Shown piece by piece: positions 47,640-55,100 of a stretch of DNA of 64,000 bases. This DNA comes from Candidatus Acetothermia bacterium JdFR-48. GTDB taxonomy: Bacteria > Bipolaricaulota > Bipolaricaulia > Bipolaricaulales > Bipolaricaulaceae. The translations under genes and the position numbers were made by a program. Numbering within the stretch: the first letter of the stretch is position 1; each line of letters starts with the position of its first letter. The DNA lies in NCBI GenBank assembly GCA_002011425.1, contig MTNJ01000034.1, positions 60,515 to 124,514 of the forward strand. Reading direction: 5' to 3'. The notes under the pieces are model-generated. The model saw nothing but the letters and a program-made list of their open reading frames with translations, searched no databases and had not been told where the DNA came from.

Positions 47640-48224
47640 TCAGAGATTGTTCTTCTCTTCCACGACGAACACGATGGTGAAGGTGATTTCTTCGTCGGTT
47701 TCGCGGTCGCCCAGGTTCTCTGGTTTGAGCTTCACCTCGTAGTTTTTCGTAGTCCCGCCAGTGCTGATGTTGTTATCTCCCGTGAAGGAGTAAAGAAGGG
47801 TGAGCACGCTGGTAGAATAAGGGCCTGTGTAAGCGCTGGGATTTGTAATCTCCTCATAAGTCAGAGTGTAAGTGTTGGCGCCATCGTAGAGGAACACCAG
47901 GTCTTCCGCATCGCCGAAGAACGGGTCTACATCGTTTGCTCCTTCCTTGGCGTAGTAACAACCCCAGAGGTTGAAATCGGTGAGGGCTTTTACCACAACC
48001 ACAATGTCATTGGACCCACTGTCCCAATCGATTATTGTGCCGCCACTCCAACCGGCAATGTCTCCCTGCTCGATAGCGAGGTTTTCCCACTGGTCGGTGA
48101 CGGAGATGCTGACCACGGCATTTAGCACAAGCTGTGCCGAAGCACTGCCACTAGGGGCAGCCAATACCACCAAAGAATTGAGGAGCAAAGCTCCTACCGC
48201 AAGAACGAACGTTACCTTACGCAC
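47640..48224 (-). CDS. pilin-like secreted subunit under c-di-GMP riboswitch control
   Basis: 194 residues from the GTG at 48222-48224, five bases after AGGTGG. An ATG at 48239 lies inside the leader hairpin and is less likely. Signal peptide: VRKVTFVLAVGALLLNSLVV, LAA. The mature protein is small, beta-rich and acidic, beginning PSGSASAQLVLNAVVSISVT and ending KNYEVKLKPENLGDRETDEE, ITFTIVFVVEEKNNL. The C-terminal module recurs in the DNRLRE-like protein two genes downstream. I do not recognise a named pilin family. As first and smallest gene behind a promoter and riboswitch, it is the likely major subunit. Confidence 0.65.
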   Translation of the reverse strand: MRKVTFVLAVGALLLNSLVVLAAPSGSASAQLVLNAVVSISVTDQWENLAIEQGDIAGWSGGTIIDWDSGSNDIVVVVKALTDFNLWGCYYAKEGANDVDPFFGDAEDLVFLYDGANTYTLTYEEITNPSAYTGPYSTSVLTLLYSFTGDNNISTGGTTKNYEVKLKPENLGDRETDEEITFTIVFVVEEKNNL

Positions 48225-48235
48225 TAAGACCACCT

Positions 48236-48258
48236 CCATGGATGTTTTTCATCCATGG
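48236..48258 (-). promoter_or_regulatory. leader hairpin overlapping riboswitch 3' end and ribosome site
   Basis: On the minus strand CCATGGATG, five A's and CATCCATGG form a perfect 9-bp hairpin. Its first two bases belong to the 3' strand of riboswitch stem P1, and its last two bases are the GG of the GGAGGTGG ribosome site. It could therefore switch translation when c-di-GMP stabilises P1. There is no U-run, so it is not an intrinsic terminator. Confidence 0.6.
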
Positions 48259-48366
48259 GGGTGGTTCGGCAGCCCAGCCACCCTTCGCTTCCATCTGGGG
48301 AAGCGTGAGGGCCTGTCGGCTTTGCGTCCCCGCCTTTCGGCGGGTTTGCCTTTTCGCCACTCCCCA
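48257..48366 (-). ncRNA. cyclic di-GMP-I riboswitch (GEMM)
   Basis: The minus strand contains the GEMM-I core: AAAGGCAAACC, a hairpin closed by CGCC/GGCG with a GAAA loop, then GGGACGCAAAGCC, a second hairpin (CGCTTCC/GGAAGCG), and the receptor end GGGTGGCTGGGCTGCCGAAC. P1 is formed by GGGGAGTGG and CCACCCCC. These match the conserved nucleotides of the c-di-GMP-I aptamer. It begins a few bases after a predicted transcription start and leads into the pilin-like gene. GEMM riboswitches commonly control surface and motility genes. Confidence 0.93.
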
Positions 48367-48379
48367 GGTATTACACCTA

Positions 48380-48408
48380 ACTATAAACCATCCGTTTGTA
48401 GTTGTCAA
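48380..48408 (-). promoter_or_regulatory. strong sigma70-type promoter for riboswitch and surface operon
   Basis: On the minus strand TTGACA, 17 bp and TATAGT place the start of transcription at about 48373, seven bases before the riboswitch. Perfect -35, five of six at -10. Confidence 0.75.
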
Positions 48409-48448
48409 GTGCCCAAATGTAATAGCCATCACGATTTTCCGAGGGAAA

Positions 48449-48467
48449 CGCCCCCGTAAAGGGGGCG
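48449..48467 (-). terminator. candidate terminator after the PKD lipoprotein genes
   Basis: On the minus strand CGCCCCC, a TTTAC loop and GGGGGCG form a 7-bp GC stem followed by TTTCCC. It lies 30 bp after the stop of the PKD lipoprotein gene and before the promoter of the surface operon. The U-run is weak. Confidence 0.5.
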
Positions 48468-48496
48468 CATCCTTATATAAAGCGGGCTCTTGCGGC

Positions 48497-49153
48497 TTAA
48501 CCTGTAAGCGGACATGTTCCCGGTGGATCGGATTGACAGGTCTCTACCACCACCACCTTGCTCACGCTGGATTCAGCTCCGGAATCATCCACCACTGTGA
48601 GGGTCACCGTATATTCCCCATCTTCATCGTAATCGTGTGTGACCTGCGGGCCCTCCGCAGTGGCCCCATCGCCGAAGTCCCAATAATACCCAATTATCTC
48701 CCCATCAGGATCATAGGAGGGACCGGCGTCGAACTCGATGGTCTCCTTACGCATGGGGTCCTCCGGCCAGAAGGTGAAGTCCGCCGTGGGTGGGGTATTG
48801 TCCACATAAATCCAAGTGGTAGCCCGGCCGACACCCGAGGGTCCCGTGACGACCAGGGTGACGAGATAGGAGCCCGGGCGTTTGTAAAGATGAGTCACTC
48901 GAACCCCCGAAATCACTTCAGTCCCATCACCGAAATCCCATAGATATTCGCTTATGGAACCTGCGGGATCTCGCGAAGCGCTGGCGTCGAAGACGACCTC
49001 GAGGGGACTATGCCCCTGTGTGGGATCGGCCTGGATCACGGCCACAATTCCCTCGTCAGAGAAGCTCAGGTTACAACCCCACAGAACTGCCAGAGCACCC
49101 AGAGCAAAGAGCCCCAACGTGATCCTCCGCACACTAGTTGTCACCCCTGACAT
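48497..49153 (-). CDS. PKD-domain lipoprotein, copy 1
   Basis: 218 residues. A signal sequence ends in a lipobox-like LWGC, so the mature protein is probably lipid-anchored. Two PKD domains follow (about 38-115 and 120-205), each with the SEYLWDFGDGTEV or IGYYWDFGDGATA core and a VTLVVTG/VTLTVVD strand. PKD domains mediate surface interactions. It overlaps the related upstream gene by 13 bp, suggesting a tandem duplication. It ends in a Cys-containing tail, ETCQSDPPGTCPLTG. Confidence 0.8.
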   Translation of the reverse strand: MSGVTTSVRRITLGLFALGALAVLWGCNLSFSDEGIVAVIQADPTQGHSPLEVVFDASASRDPAGSISEYLWDFGDGTEVISGVRVTHLYKRPGSYLVTLVVTGPSGVGRATTWIYVDNTPPTADFTFWPEDPMRKETIEFDAGPSYDPDGEIIGYYWDFGDGATAEGPQVTHDYDEDGEYTVTLTVVDDSGAESSVSKVVVVETCQSDPPGTCPLTG

Positions 49154-49749
49154 CCCGGCCCCCCTTGGACGTGCACCATTTTGGTGATCGTGGCCGTGGC
49201 TCCGAGTTCGTCCACTACGGTCAGGGTCACCGGATAACTTCCGCCGTACCAGTAGCGGTACTGTACTAGCTTCCCCGTGGCCGTCTCACCATTACCGAAG
49301 GACCATCGGTACTCCACGATCTCTCCATTGGGCGAAGTAGAGCCCGATGCATCAAAAGTTATTAGCTCTCCCGTACCGGGGCGCGGTGGTCCCCAGACGA
49401 AGTCCGGGGCTGGGGGTGGAGGAGCTACATACACCGTGAGCGTCCGCTCGTCGGTGAGACCATCCTCGTCGTACACCCGCAGAGTGACATGGTAGGTTCC
49501 TGGACGTTCGTAGATGTGAGAAACCAGTGGCCCGAACGCCTTCCCTCCATCGCCGAAGTCCCAGATGTATTCCACGATCTTCCCGTCCTCGTCGAATGAA
49601 AGAGACCCGTCGCACGTCACCACGAGGGGGGCTTCTCCGTATTTGGGTTTCAAGGAGAAGAGAGCTTGAGGCGGTTCGGAAAGGAACCGGCATCCCCCAA
49701 GGACCAAGACCCCTAGCCCTAAAATCGCCATTCCTATCTTCCATCTCAT
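49141..49749 (-). CDS. PKD-domain lipoprotein, copy 2
   Basis: 202 residues with a lipobox LGGC after a short hydrophobic signal (MAILGLGVLVLGGC). Two PKD domains: KIVEYIWDFGDGGKAFGPLV with YHVTLRVYDEDG, and EIVEYRWSFGNGETATGKLV with YPVTLTVVDELG. It is similar in design to the next gene (48497-49153). It is preceded by the small barrel gene 12 bp upstream. A cell-envelope structural or adhesive role is likely. Confidence 0.82.
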   Translation of the reverse strand: MRWKIGMAILGLGVLVLGGCRFLSEPPQALFSLKPKYGEAPLVVTCDGSLSFDEDGKIVEYIWDFGDGGKAFGPLVSHIYERPGTYHVTLRVYDEDGLTDERTLTVYVAPPPPAPDFVWGPPRPGTGELITFDASGSTSPNGEIVEYRWSFGNGETATGKLVQYRYWYGGSYPVTLTVVDELGATATITKMVHVQGGPGCQG

Positions 49750-49761
49750 CTCTCCCCTCCT

Positions 49762-50505
49762 CTAAAACCCGAAGGAAAGCGCGATTCCCCCGGCTATCCA
49801 GGGGCCAGAAAGCTGCAAGAGATCGTCATTGCCATCATCATTTAGGTCCACACTGTCGCCCTCGCATAAGAAGGGACTGACAGGTTGCCAATACCATCCA
49901 GTCTCGAGGTAAACACGGAAGCCCAATAACAATGGCAAAGAAACCCGCACAAATAACCCACCGTAGAAAGTTCCCACTCCACAGCTGACCGCCCCGCTTG
50001 GTGGAATGAAAGCGAAGGTCCAATGCTCCTCAGGCAAAGGAAAAGCACCTTGATAGTCGATGGAGGTGTACGACAGTCCTCCCGATATTCCCACCGAGAA
50101 AAGCCCAGCGAAGAACGGGAGGATGGCTCGCAGGCCCAACCGTGTGTTCTGAAGGGAAACGGAGAGGGAAATATTATAAGATTTATCGTTCTCCAAAGTG
50201 AGTGTGCCGGCAGTAGAGGTTTCAAGCTTGAATAGGGAGAACTCGAAGCTGAAATTCACCCATAGATCTACTCCCTCGCCCAAGGTGATCCCATAAGTCC
50301 TCCGGAACTTTTCCAAATAGGGAATGGTTCCTGTTGCTCCAAGTTCTGTGGAGAAGTAATCCAACGCCCCGTTCATCGCACCTATGAAGAGATTCAAATC
50401 CACAGGGTCGATGGACATCCCCCAGAGCGCGGCCTCGGTCACGAGCCCCATCGCCGACCCCGGGGAAACAACAACCACTGCGAGCAACAACATTAACCCG
50501 CGCAT
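49762..50505 (-). CDS. secreted protein, predicted small outer-membrane beta-barrel
   Basis: 247 residues with a signal peptide (MRGLMLLLAVVVVSPGSAMG). Repeated amphipathic strands are seen (VDLWVNFSFEFSLFKLETST, LFSVGISGGLSYTSIDYQGA, GFRVYLETGWYWQPV), and it ends WIAGGIALSFGF with a C-terminal Phe, as outer-membrane barrels do. A DLNDDGNDDLLQL loop could bind calcium. The family is not recognised. It lies directly upstream of the two PKD lipoproteins and may share their transcript. Confidence 0.6.
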   Translation of the reverse strand: MRGLMLLLAVVVVSPGSAMGLVTEAALWGMSIDPVDLNLFIGAMNGALDYFSTELGATGTIPYLEKFRRTYGITLGEGVDLWVNFSFEFSLFKLETSTAGTLTLENDKSYNISLSVSLQNTRLGLRAILPFFAGLFSVGISGGLSYTSIDYQGAFPLPEEHWTFAFIPPSGAVSCGVGTFYGGLFVRVSLPLLLGFRVYLETGWYWQPVSPFLCEGDSVDLNDDGNDDLLQLSGPWIAGGIALSFGF

Positions 50506-50614
50506 GATCCGTGACGAAGGCTACAGCCAGACCAGCCGTGTGCTTAGGACAGGGGCCTATGCGAGGGGGAGTATTGGTCCGGGAAGGCGGGGGTTGATTT
50601 CCCCTGAGGAGAGG

Positions 50615-51331
50615 TCAAACGTCTCTTTCGCTCCCCCCTTCTTCCTGGCGGTGGAACCCGAAGAAACGGCGCCTCAAACTGGCTTCGTCGGGCCAACCAT
50701 GGGCCCCGACGATGGGAACGAAGGTACAGGGGCAAAGAGCCCGCTTTCGTTGTGCCCCTCTCTCCTTGATGTAGAGCCAGAGGTACTGGTCGTAACGCCC
50801 CCCGATCGGGGCGATGAGTCTTCCGCCATCGGCAAGCTGTTCCCAGAGAGAGTGGGGGAGTTGGGGGAGCCCTCCCGTAACGATAATCCGGTGGAAAGGG
50901 GCTTCCTCGGGCCAGCCCAGCGTCCCATCGCCCACGCGCACATGGACGTTCCCATAGCCGAGGAGCTCCAGCCTTCGACGTGCCCCTTCCGCCAGGGTAT
51001 GGAGCCTCTCGATAGAAAAAATCTCCCGAGCGAGCTCGGCGAGGATCGCCGTCTGATAGCCGGAGCCAGTCCCGATCTCGAGGACTTTCTCCTCTCCTTG
51101 GAGCTCCAGGGCCTCGGTCATGAGGGCCACGATATAAGGCTGGGAGATGGTCTGGCCGTGGCCGATGGGCAGGGGACTATCCTCATAGGCCAAATGTCGC
51201 ATATATTCGGGAACAAAGAGGTGTCGCGGGATTTTTTCCATGACGGAAAGCACCTTTTCGTCATGGATGCCAAGCCGCCGGAGCTCTTCCACCATGTGGC
51301 GCCGCTCGTCTACGAAGACGTCCTCAGCCAT
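50615..51331 (-). CDS. pcm: protein-L-isoaspartate O-methyltransferase
   Basis: 238 residues. PRHLFVPEYMRHLAYEDSPL, then the PIGHGQTISQPYIVALMTEA block and the SAM-binding VLEIGTGSGYQTAILAEL are the PCMT signature, with HRIIVTGGLPQLP following. It methylates isoaspartyl residues so that damaged proteins can be repaired. The C-terminus FFGFHRQEEGGSERDV extends slightly beyond the common end. It overlaps the DUF2007 gene by 8 bp and is the last clear member of the rpsF-to-pcm operon. Confidence 0.94.
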   Translation of the reverse strand: MAEDVFVDERRHMVEELRRLGIHDEKVLSVMEKIPRHLFVPEYMRHLAYEDSPLPIGHGQTISQPYIVALMTEALELQGEEKVLEIGTGSGYQTAILAELAREIFSIERLHTLAEGARRRLELLGYGNVHVRVGDGTLGWPEEAPFHRIIVTGGLPQLPHSLWEQLADGGRLIAPIGGRYDQYLWLYIKERGAQRKRALCPCTFVPIVGAHGWPDEASLRRRFFGFHRQEEGGSERDV

Positions 51332-51557
51332 CGCGATTCAGCTTAAAGGCCCGGAGGGTCTCACGTGCCAGAGGAAGGAGACTCTCCGGTACCAAGATCT
51401 CTACCTCTGCAAGTCCATTCACGGTGAGGGGGTACACTGAATGCGGCACTTGGGTGCGTTTCTGTGCCGGTATTCCCTCGCCCTCCAGGAACCCCGCGAG
51501 AAGCTCGGCTTCTATCTCTCCCCAAACCTTCGTCAACAACACATAACGTTCGTCCAT
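51324..51557 (-). CDS. DUF2007-like small protein
   Basis: 77 residues. VLLTKVWGEIEAELLAGFLE with GIPAQKR and VEILVPESLLPLARETLRAF is the pattern of DUF2007 putative signal-transducing proteins (a small ferredoxin-like fold; the family often reads A..A.L...GI.....). The function is unknown. It overlaps trmY by 25 bp and pcm by 8 bp, so it is translated from the same message. Confidence 0.7.
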   Translation of the reverse strand: MDERYVLLTKVWGEIEAELLAGFLEGEGIPAQKRTQVPHSVYPLTVNGLAEVEILVPESLLPLARETLRAFKLNRDG

Positions 51558-52153
51558 CCGGCCTCCCTCAGATCGAGCTCATTATGCACCAAAGCGATAC
51601 AGGTTTGTGCTTGAAGGGACCGGGGACCCACAGAAAGCCGAGGGAGGCCGGCCAATGCCTCGAGATCTTCCGGGGCGAAATCCCGGTGATCCGAGAGGAC
51701 GAACGCGAGCCTCTCGGGGAGAGAAATCTCACGAATAAATCGCCCGCTCTCCTCTAATACGTATATCGCGAAGTCCTCAGCTTCGAGTTCAGCCCGAACG
51801 TCCGCAAGTTCTCCCCAACGTACACTGATCCCGGGGGTTGAGGGAGCCCATTCCCCTGGGGCAAGGTCCTGGGCGCGGGCGATGGCTTTACGGATCAAGG
51901 CCGCGGTGGAGCGCTCGTCGGGGTTAAGATAACGCAGGAAAATGCCGTCCAGTCGGACAAGAAGTCGTCCCTGAATCACGAGGTAAAGGCAGACATCACG
52001 ACGGATGCCGTGTGAGAGAAGGAAGGCTTCGGTGGCGCAACGACAAAGGATGTCGAGCCTACCAGCGCTTCCCGGGAGATCGGCCAACGGGAAATTCGGC
52101 GTAAGGGGAGCGGTATGCCCCAGGACCACGAATGCCCGCCGTTTCTCACTCAC
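51533..52153 (-). CDS. trmY: TrmY-like tRNA (pseudouridine-54 N1)-methyltransferase
   Basis: 206 residues of the DUF358/TrmY SPOUT family. Diagnostic blocks are FVVLGHTAPLTPNFPLADLP, GRLDILCRCATEAFLLSHGI, RDVCLYLVI, YLNPDERSTAALIRKAI, FVLSDHRDFAPEDL, LSVGPRSLQAQTCIALVHNE and LDLREAG. These match archaeal TrmY, which makes N1-methylpseudouridine at position 54 of tRNA with SAM. It is rare in bacteria, so its substrate here is inferred. Archaeal TrmY acts on a pseudouridine made by Pus10, for which I see no gene in the window. Confidence 0.85.
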   Translation of the reverse strand: MSEKRRAFVVLGHTAPLTPNFPLADLPGSAGRLDILCRCATEAFLLSHGIRRDVCLYLVIQGRLLVRLDGIFLRYLNPDERSTAALIRKAIARAQDLAPGEWAPSTPGISVRWGELADVRAELEAEDFAIYVLEESGRFIREISLPERLAFVLSDHRDFAPEDLEALAGLPRLSVGPRSLQAQTCIALVHNELDLREAGWTNVMCC

Positions 52154-55100
52154 CCTCGACCCCCAATGCCCTGAGGTCCGAGGGTGCCTTGATGAGGAAC
52201 CGGGGGACGACCTTCCCGGAGATCACCCAGGGGAGCCGGGCACCGAGCTCTAGCCGCTCTGGCATCTCCCCCGCGGTGAACCCGAGGGCCATACCCTCGG
52301 GGATGTTTCGCTGCCAGATGACCGCCATCCCTACCTGCTTCCCCTCGGGGAGAGCGTTGCAACTAGTAACCCAGCCGACCACGCGCCCGCTACGATCGAG
52401 GACCGCAGCACCGGCCCTCACCGGTCGTTCCCCCGCAGGTATCTCGAACCTGACGATCTCCCTATCCCAGCGCAAAAGAGCTCCTTTAAAGGCCTCTCTC
52501 CCCACGAAGAACGGTTTGTGGAGCTTCACATAAGCGCCGAAGCCCGCCTCGTGGGGGAATATCCCGTGGGGACCAGCGAGCTCGTGGCCCCAGAGAGGAA
52601 GGCCTGCTTCGCACCGCAGGGAATCCCGGGCGGCGAGCCCACAGGGTCTAACCCCGAATCCCTCTCCTGCCTGGAGGATCGCCTCCCAAACGTCCGTCGC
52701 CCGCTCCTTGGGGACGTAGAGCTCAAAGCCCATCGGCTCCCCGGTGTAACCCGTGCGGGCACAGATTACCGAAGTGCCCACAATCTCAAGTTCCAGAAAT
52801 TCCATCCGTCGCAGGGCCTTGAGCCGCAGGGCCTCCTTGCGGGGGAGGAACTTGGCGAGGATGTCCCGCGAGCGAGGTCCCTGGAGGGCCAAATCGACGA
52901 GACCCTCTTCCTCATGTTTCAGGAACCGAATCTCCACCGCACCCTCCGGCCTCACCCAGGGGCGGGCGGGGTCGGGGGGGATCTCTCCCGCGTTTATCGC
53001 CGCGAGCCAACGAAAATCCTTGTCCTCGTTGACCGCGTTGACCACGAGCAGGAACTCCTCCTTCCCCAGTCGGTAGATCATGAGGTCGTCGATCACGTGC
53101 CCGCGGTGATCCAGGAGGAAGCCGTATTGGGCCTGTCCCGGGTGGAGCCAGGCGGCGTAGTTGGAGAAGACGAGGTCCAGGAAGACCTCGGCGAAGCGAC
53201 CCCGAACGAGGATCGTCCCCATATGACCCAGGTCGAAGAGCCCCGCCCGCTCTCGCACCGCCCGGTGTTCTTCCAGGGCGGAGGAGAACCAGAGCGGCAT
53301 GTCGTAGCCGGCGAACTCGCCCATTTGGGCTCCCCAGGCGCGGTGCCAGGCGTTGAGCGGCGTTTTCTTGGGGGCACGTGACGGGGGAGGCGCGACAGGG
53401 GGCTCGGCGGGCTGAGCAGGAAGATGTCTTCCCCGAAGGGAATCCCGCAGCATGGGTTCGCCCACGAAGTACGGCTTCTTTATCTCGAAGAGCTCGGGGT
53501 GTTTTCCGTAAACCTCCTTTATGCCCCCCGAGACCCCGAGGAAGATCCCCTCCGGGGATACTGAACCCTCGGGATCTACCGTAACGGTCTTTCCATCGAG
53601 GAAAAACTCCACCGCACGATTATCCAACCCGTCACGCGTAACGCGTAACGCGTAACGGATATCTTCGATCACCGCCGGACCCTGGACTTTGCGGTGGATA
53701 TCCTCGGGATCGAAGAGGACATAACCGTCAGAGAGGGCCGAAAGCCACGTCCGCAGGTCCGCACCCGTCGCCACCGGGGCCAACACCAGGAAGGCCTCCC
53801 CGTCCAGGTCGTCGGAGAGGCGGACCACGACAGCCTCGGACACGAGCCTCCCATCACCGTCGAAGAAGAAATCGCGGGTCGAGTCGCCAACATCGAGCGC
53901 GAGAACATTGGCCGTGCCCGCTTCCTGCAGGAGGTACTTGGCGCGTCTTCCCCGCACCGTGAACGCGACGATCCCCGTGTCCCCGCCCCCTGCCGTGACG
54001 GATAAGGCCTCCCCCGGCCCTCCCACGAACCGAGCAACCAGGGCCCGGGTGCGGGCCCGCGCCTCCTCGAGGACCGGGAGGGGGAGTTTGCCGCGGGAGA
54101 GCGGCCCCGTGACCCCAAGGTAGGTGAAGGGCCGGATCTCCCGCAACACCATGGCGGTGATGGCCGCGATCTCCTCCATCTCTGCCCGGCCCATTCCCCG
54201 CTCCGTTACCCAGGGAGTGCCCATGCGAATCCCGTGCGCGTCCGCGGCGGAGGTATCGCCGGGGATGGTATTCTTGTTGGTCACGAGCCCCACGAGGTCC
54301 AGGATGCGGGCCGCGATCTCCCCCAGCATCGTCTCGCCGTTCGCCGTCTCGACCGCCCGGAGGTCGATCACGAGCAGGTGGGTGTCCGTCCCCCCGTAGG
54401 CGAGCTTCAGGCCCTCCCGCTGAAGGGCGGCGGCGAGGTGCATCGCGTTTTCGACAATTCGGCGCTGGAGATCCGCGAACTCAGGGGTCCGCGCGATGGC
54501 GAAGGCGGCGGCGATGGCGGCGAACTTGTTCACGTGTGGGCCGCCCTGAGCTCCGGGAAAGACGGCGAGGTCGATCGCCCTCGCGATATCGGGGTCGGTC
54601 GACATGATGACGGCCCCCCGGGGGCCGCATAGGGTCTTGTGGGTGGTGAACATGACGACGTCGGCGTAACCGATGGGGTTAGGGTAGACCCCGGCGATGG
54701 CGAGCCCGGCCGTGTGGGCGATGTCGGCGAAGAGGTATGCCCCCACCGCATCGGCGATCTCCCGGAATGCCGCCCAATCGGGGGCCCAAGGGTAAGAGGT
54801 ATAGCCGGCGATGATCATTCGAGGACGGTGTTCCAACGCCAGCTCCATTATCCTCTCGTAATCGAGCCTCTCGGTCTCGGGATCCACCCCGTAGGAGACC
54901 ACCCTGAAGCGGCGGCCGGACTGGTGGAAGGGGGACCCGTGGGAGAGGTGTCCCCCCTGGGCGAGTTCCATGGCCATGATGGTATCCCCGGGCTCGAGGA
55001 GCGCTTCGTAGATTGCCATGTTCGCCGCGGCGCCGGACAGGGCTTGGACATTCACGTAAATCTCGTCCACGGGGACATCATCGGTGGCGAAGCACTCCGC

